Below, piece after piece: positions 41,328-45,026 of a stretch of DNA of 45,026 nucleotides. The DNA is from JAHIVB01 sp964574705 (GTDB lineage Bacteria > Bacillota_I > Bacilli_A > Izemoplasmatales > Hujiaoplasmataceae). Location: assembly GCA_964574705.1 (NCBI GenBank), contig CAZNOO010000014.1, positions 1 to 45,026 of the forward strand, given 5' to 3'. The position numbers were made by a program, and so were the translations under genes. Positions within the stretch are counted from its first letter, which is position 1. The number at the start of each line of letters is the position of its first letter. A model generated the notes under the pieces. That model was not told the DNA's origin and did no database searches. It saw only the letters and a program-made list of their open reading frames with translations.

Positions 41328-43081
41328 ACAATTGGGATTTAACAAAAATGTATGCAGGATTTGATAACGAACTTTACAAATTTGACGTTGAAAGATTTTT
41401 AAAAATGGTTGACGACGCAAAAAATCAAGAATCAGAATTTCAAACAACTGACAAGGCTGAAACGAAATTGGTTCGCTTCATTGAAAGAGAAATCGAACTT
41501 ACCGAACTCGCAGACAAATTGCTACAATACGTTTCTCTAGAACAGTCCACAAATTCTCAAAACATGACAGCACTCAAAGCACTCAATCAACTTTTCACCA
41601 AACTCACCGAACTAACGAGGATTGACACAATTTATAGAAAATGGCTACTTAAAGTTGATAACCTTGAGGCTATCATTGATTCAAATTCATTTCTAAAAGA
41701 ATTCAAATTCCGTCTTTTGGAGCAAAGAACAAAAGCTTCCAGACTTCTTGACGAAGACACGGAAACTTTAATTGCTCAACTTGCTCAAAATGGTTCTGTC
41801 TCTTGGGGAAGACTCCAACAACTGTTGACCTCGACACTTGCTGTTGAATATGATGGAAAAGAAATCACCTTGTCTGAAGTCAGAAATCTAGCATATGAAA
41901 GCGAAGCTGAAGTTCGTAAAAACGCATACGTTGCTGAACTGAAAGCCTATAAAAAGATTGAACAATCCGTTGCTTTCTCTCTCAACTCAATTAAAGGAGA
42001 AGTCAACACGATTTCTGAAAAACGCGGATTTGCATCTCCTCTTGATCAAGCGCTTGAATCGAGCAGAATGTCAAAACAGAGTTTAGACGCAATGATCTCC
42101 GCAATGGAAGAGTACCTTCCAGTTTTCAGAGGATATCTAAAGAGAAAAGCAGAACTTTTGGGACATAAGAATGGCCTTCCTTTTTACGATTTATTCGCCC
42201 CAATAGGAAATGTAAATAAAACATTCACCGTAGAAGAAGCAAGAGACTATATTATCTATAATTTTGGAACCTTCAGTCCTCGTCTTCGCGAAATGGCTGA
42301 AAGAGCCTTTCATGATGGATGGATTGACTTCTTCCCGAAAAAAGGTAAAGTCGGTGGCGCATTTTGTGCAAACATCCACTCCATTAAGGAGTCTCGAGTC
42401 TTAACAAATTTCAAAGGATCTTTCGGCGACGTCATTACTTTAGCACATGAACTAGGACATGCATATCATGGAGAAAACATTTTTACGGAATCAATCTTGA
42501 ATTCAGAATACACGATGCCCGTTGCAGAAACCGCTTCAACATTCTGTGAAACCATCGTAAACAAAGCAGCTTTAAAAGACTCGACATCTAAGGAAGAAAA
42601 AATATATTTACTTGAATCTTCCATTCAAGATTATACTCAAGTCATCGTAGACATTCTTTCACGTTTCTACTTTGAAAAGAGTGTATTTGAAGGCAGAAAA
42701 TCAACTCTATTTGATGAAAACGAGTTGAAAGAATTGATGATTGACGCCCAAAAGAGGACCTATGGAGATGGACTCGATTCCGCCCAACTTCACCCCTACA
42801 TGTGGTTATGCAAATCTCATTATTATAGTGGCGGACTCAGTTATTACAACTTCCCTTATGCATTTGGACTATTATTCGCAAAAGGACTTTACAGCGCTTA
42901 CTTGAAAGACAAAAAGAACTTTGTTCCTCTTTACGATAAACTGCTATCCGCAACGGGAAAGAATTCAGTTGAAGACGCAGCTAAAATCGCTGGGATTGAC
43001 GTTTCAAGTAAAGAATTTTGGATTTCGTCTCTTGAACTCTTGAAAAGCGATATCGACGATTTCTTAAAATTGACTGAATAA
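41324..43081 (+). CDS. pepF: Oligoendopeptidase F (M3 metallopeptidase)
   Basis: A 585-residue cytosolic zinc peptidase of family M3B that degrades oligopeptides. The zinc motif HELGH is at 375-379 and the third ligand E402 is in VAETASTFCE; the helical N-terminal lid and the C-terminal region with SHYYSGGLSYYNFPYAFGLLFAKGLY are typical. The ATG overlaps the acetyltransferase stop (ATGA) and has AGGAGG 6 bases upstream. No signal peptide is visible. No terminator is seen after it. Confidence 0.95.
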   Translation: MNNWDLTKMYAGFDNELYKFDVERFLKMVDDAKNQESEFQTTDKAETKLVRFIEREIELTELADKLLQYVSLEQSTNSQNMTALKALNQLFTKLTELTRIDTIYRKWLLKVDNLEAIIDSNSFLKEFKFRLLEQRTKASRLLDEDTETLIAQLAQNGSVSWGRLQQLLTSTLAVEYDGKEITLSEVRNLAYESEAEVRKNAYVAELKAYKKIEQSVAFSLNSIKGEVNTISEKRGFASPLDQALESSRMSKQSLDAMISAMEEYLPVFRGYLKRKAELLGHKNGLPFYDLFAPIGNVNKTFTVEEARDYIIYNFGTFSPRLREMAERAFHDGWIDFFPKKGKVGGAFCANIHSIKESRVLTNFKGSFGDVITLAHELGHAYHGENIFTESILNSEYTMPVAETASTFCETIVNKAALKDSTSKEEKIYLLESSIQDYTQVIVDILSRFYFEKSVFEGRKSTLFDENELKELMIDAQKRTYGDGLDSAQLHPYMWLCKSHYYSGGLSYYNFPYAFGLLFAKGLYSAYLKDKKNFVPLYDKLLSATGKNSVEDAAKIAGIDVSSKEFWISSLELLKSDIDDFLKLTE

Positions 43082-43150
43082 TTTCACGAATTTACCAACA
43101 AAATCCCACTTTTAATTGTTTACATAGATGAAACGATAGGAGGAAATGAA

Positions 43151-45026
43151 ATGAAAAATATGTTATCCATGAAAAAAACATTGGTTTTCCTATTGATGAT
43201 GGTTGTGACACTTGGACTTTTTGCTTGCAATTCTGCCAAAACGACCTTATCAACGTTACCATCTCCGGACTCAGTGGGAAATTTCCAAAGTTATGATGAT
43301 TTAAAAGCTTATTTAGACAGTTATTACACTCAAACCAACGACGGATATTATCTATATAGAAACAGCGATATGCTAGGTGCAGAGGCTGCAATGGACGGAT
43401 CTGGTGTATTGACCACAACGACACCGTCATATGATGATTCAGCGGATGGGTCTGCTGAAAAGACCTATAGTGAAACCAACAATCAAGTCGATGGCGTACA
43501 AGAAAGTGATCGTATTTTGACGGATGGTTATTCAATTTACGTCACATCAAACACTCATTTTTACATCCTTGATGCAGACACACTAGAAATCGTCTATACC
43601 AATGAAATTGAAAACGGATATTACATCGGAATGTACCTTTACGATGGACGTATCGTTTTATTATCCTACGAATATACTTATGAAGAGCAAATCGGATATC
43701 CCGAATATCCAGCAACGGAAGACCCAGATGGTACCGTTACTTCAGTTGGATCTGAACCAGGTTCTGACGGAGACGTTACTACAACGATTATTCCTTCTGA
43801 TGATACATTGACAACGACTTCTTCTGAAAAGACGGATACCACTTACTATTATTATTACACGTACTCTTATGGAATCAATGCGACTGTTCTTGATGTTTCC
43901 GACAACTCAAACATCGAAGTAGTAAAAACATTATATTTTGACAACTCTTATGTTGTTGACAGCAGAATGATTAATGGAACCGTCTATTTGATTATGGACA
44001 ACTATGCCATTTATTACGGATACCAAGGCGACGATTTCGTTCCACAATACCGCGATTCTTCGGTTGGAGATCAAATGCTTAACCTTTCCGCTTCCGACAT
44101 CTATTACATGCCAAATGACAACTACAGTTTCGGATACCTTCTCATGGCTTCCTTCAGTGTAGATGACAATGAACCTGCAAACGTCAAAGCCTATCTTGGA
44201 AGCAGTTACCAAATTTACATGAGTCTCAACAATCTATATACCATCATTTACAGATATGCTTATGATGAAGAGACTCTTTCCTATTCACAAACAACTTACA
44301 TCTTAAGATTCGGAATCGTTGACAACGCATTGGTTTATCAAGCAGAAGGTATCGTAACCGGAATGCCTCTCAACCAATTCTCAATGGACGAATATGAAGG
44401 TGTGTTCCGAATTGCAACAACCGGGTATGACTGGAGTGAATCAACTTCCACGGTTACAAACACCTTGTTCTTGCTCGATGCGACTTCCCTTGATCAAATG
44501 ACTCCAATTAGTTCTCTTGGTGGACTTGGAAAACCTGGAGAAAGAATTTATGCAGTCAGATTTACAGGAGACACAGCTTATGTAGTTACTTTCCTAAGCA
44601 TCGACCCACTATACAAATTGAATCTTTCTGATCCAGAACATCCAGTAAAAGATGGTAAACTCGAAGAAGAAGGCGTTTCAGATTATATGCACCCAATCAA
44701 TGATTCCTTGCTCTTGGGTATTGGCCGTCAGGCTGAAACAGATGGAGACTGGACTTACTTTACCGGTGTCAAAGTATCGCTCTATAATGTGGATGGACTT
44801 GACCCTGTTCTTGTTGAAAACTATTTGGTAGAAGGAGAATACTCTTATTCACCAGTCACGTATGATCATAAAGCCTTTGTAAGTTATCAACCAACAGGTG
44901 CGAACTTCATGTATGTAGCGGTTCCTGTATACGAATACTCAGAAGAATACACTCATTACTCGCAAAGCGCTTATGTATTCAAAGTATACTTTAGCGGTGA
45001 TTTAGAATTTGTGACAAAATTGACTC
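43151..45026 (+). CDS. Beta-propeller lipoprotein, 3' end cut by window
   Basis: An open frame of at least 625 codons runs off the window end. It begins with a signal peptide (MKNMLSMKKTLVFLL) and a lipobox ending in C26 (LFAC), so it is a surface lipoprotein. The motif YSETNNQVDGVQESDRILTDG (near 99-119) marks the secreted C-terminal beta-propeller family (Beta_propel, distantly WD40-like). A Thr/Ser/Asp-rich insert lies near residues 197-235. Function is unknown; homologues are thought to be extracellular structural or binding proteins. AGGAGG lies 7 bases before the ATG. It starts 69 bases after pepF; I see no strong promoter in the gap. Confidence 0.85.
   Translation, partial: MKNMLSMKKTLVFLLMMVVTLGLFACNSAKTTLSTLPSPDSVGNFQSYDDLKAYLDSYYTQTNDGYYLYRNSDMLGAEAAMDGSGVLTTTTPSYDDSADGSAEKTYSETNNQVDGVQESDRILTDGYSIYVTSNTHFYILDADTLEIVYTNEIENGYYIGMYLYDGRIVLLSYEYTYEEQIGYPEYPATEDPDGTVTSVGSEPGSDGDVTTTIIPSDDTLTTTSSEKTDTTYYYYYTYSYGINATVLDVSDNSNIEVVKTLYFDNSYVVDSRMINGTVYLIMDNYAIYYGYQGDDFVPQYRDSSVGDQMLNLSASDIYYMPNDNYSFGYLLMASFSVDDNEPANVKAYLGSSYQIYMSLNNLYTIIYRYAYDEETLSYSQTTYILRFGIVDNALVYQAEGIVTGMPLNQFSMDEYEGVFRIATTGYDWSESTSTVTNTLFLLDATSLDQMTPISSLGGLGKPGERIYAVRFTGDTAYVVTFLSIDPLYKLNLSDPEHPVKDGKLEEEGVSDYMHPINDSLLLGIGRQAETDGDWTYFTGVKVSLYNVDGLDPVLVENYLVEGEYSYSPVTYDHKAFVSYQPTGANFMYVAVPVYEYSEEYTHYSQSAYVFKVYFSGDLEFVTKLT

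Noticed and set aside
43118..43124. GTTTACA before the propeller lipoprotein as a glucan operator or -35 box
   Set aside because: Only one half-site is present, and no -10 box lies at a suitable distance.
43092..43535. 147-codon minus-strand frame
   Set aside because: It is antisense to the start of the beta-propeller lipoprotein, which has a ribosome site, signal peptide and family motif.
1..45026. UGA read as tryptophan (Mycoplasma code)
   Set aside because: Several genes (for example GH94, GH5, the permease at 29059 and the acetyltransferase) end at TGA where the next gene starts, and tryptophan is coded by TGG.

Overview
The window looks like a chromosomal segment from a low-to-moderate-GC relative of the Firmicutes/Mollicutes. 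My best guess is an Izemoplasma-, Acholeplasma- or Haloplasma-like bacterium. The reasons are a sufCDSUB iron-sulfur operon, TGA used as a stop (several genes end in TGA, so this is not the Mycoplasma code), frequent TTG starts with strong Shine-Dalgarno sites, and several surface lipoproteins with a lipobox followed by a long threonine-rich linker. The taxonomic call is inference; no 16S rRNA is present.

Layout. 1-0.6 kb: MgtC/SapB membrane protein. 0.6-5.5 kb: sufC-sufD-sufS-sufU-sufB with a clear promoter and terminator. 5.6-5.9 kb: darA-type cyclic-di-AMP receptor. 6-32 kb: a large beta-glucan (probably laminarin-type beta-1,3/1,6-glucan) utilisation locus in four transcription units: (a) GH94 phosphorylase and cytosolic GH16; (b) cytosolic GH30, cytosolic GH5, lipoprotein GH30, lipoprotein GH3, cytosolic GH3; (c) a sugar-binding lipoprotein; (d) a roughly 1000-residue binding protein, two permeases, an NHL-TPR-YIP1 membrane protein, a DUF5696-like secreted protein, two more permeases and a lipoprotein GH16. 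32-34 kb: VTC-domain protein, DUF4956 membrane protein and a small PucR-type helix-turn-helix protein. 34-35.2 kb: MsmK/UgpC-type ATPase, probably the motor for the importers. 35.3-38.1 kb: ComK-like protein, pgk, a variant HPr and tpiA. 38.2-39.5 kb, minus strand: rpsD with a long leader, and free methionine-(R)-sulfoxide reductase. 39.6-45 kb: thiI, a GNAT acetyltransferase, oligoendopeptidase F and a beta-propeller lipoprotein cut by the window end.

How it fits together. Extracellular lipoproteins of families GH16, GH30 and GH3 would cut polymeric glucan at the surface. Two binding proteins and two permease pairs would import oligosaccharides, energised by the separately encoded ATPase. 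Cytosolic GH16, GH30, GH5, GH3 and the GH94 phosphorylase would finish the job, releasing glucose and glucose-1-phosphate for the glycolysis genes. Three families (GH3, GH16, GH30) each occur once as a lipoprotein and once without a signal peptide. All four glucan transcription units carry a related 16-bp inverted repeat (consensus ATGTAA-N4-TTACAT) at the promoter, indicating a common, probably LacI-type, regulator encoded elsewhere.

Most notable observations: the shared operator; an apparent AUC start codon in the GH94 gene; the poorly characterised transporter-associated set (giant binding protein, NHL-TPR-YIP1 protein, DUF5696 protein); a variant HPr; a cysteine-rich tail on phosphoglycerate kinase; and a candidate S4 autoregulatory leader. 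No CRISPR, tRNA, rRNA, insertion sequence or phage genes were seen, and there is no gene-free stretch longer than 300 bases.
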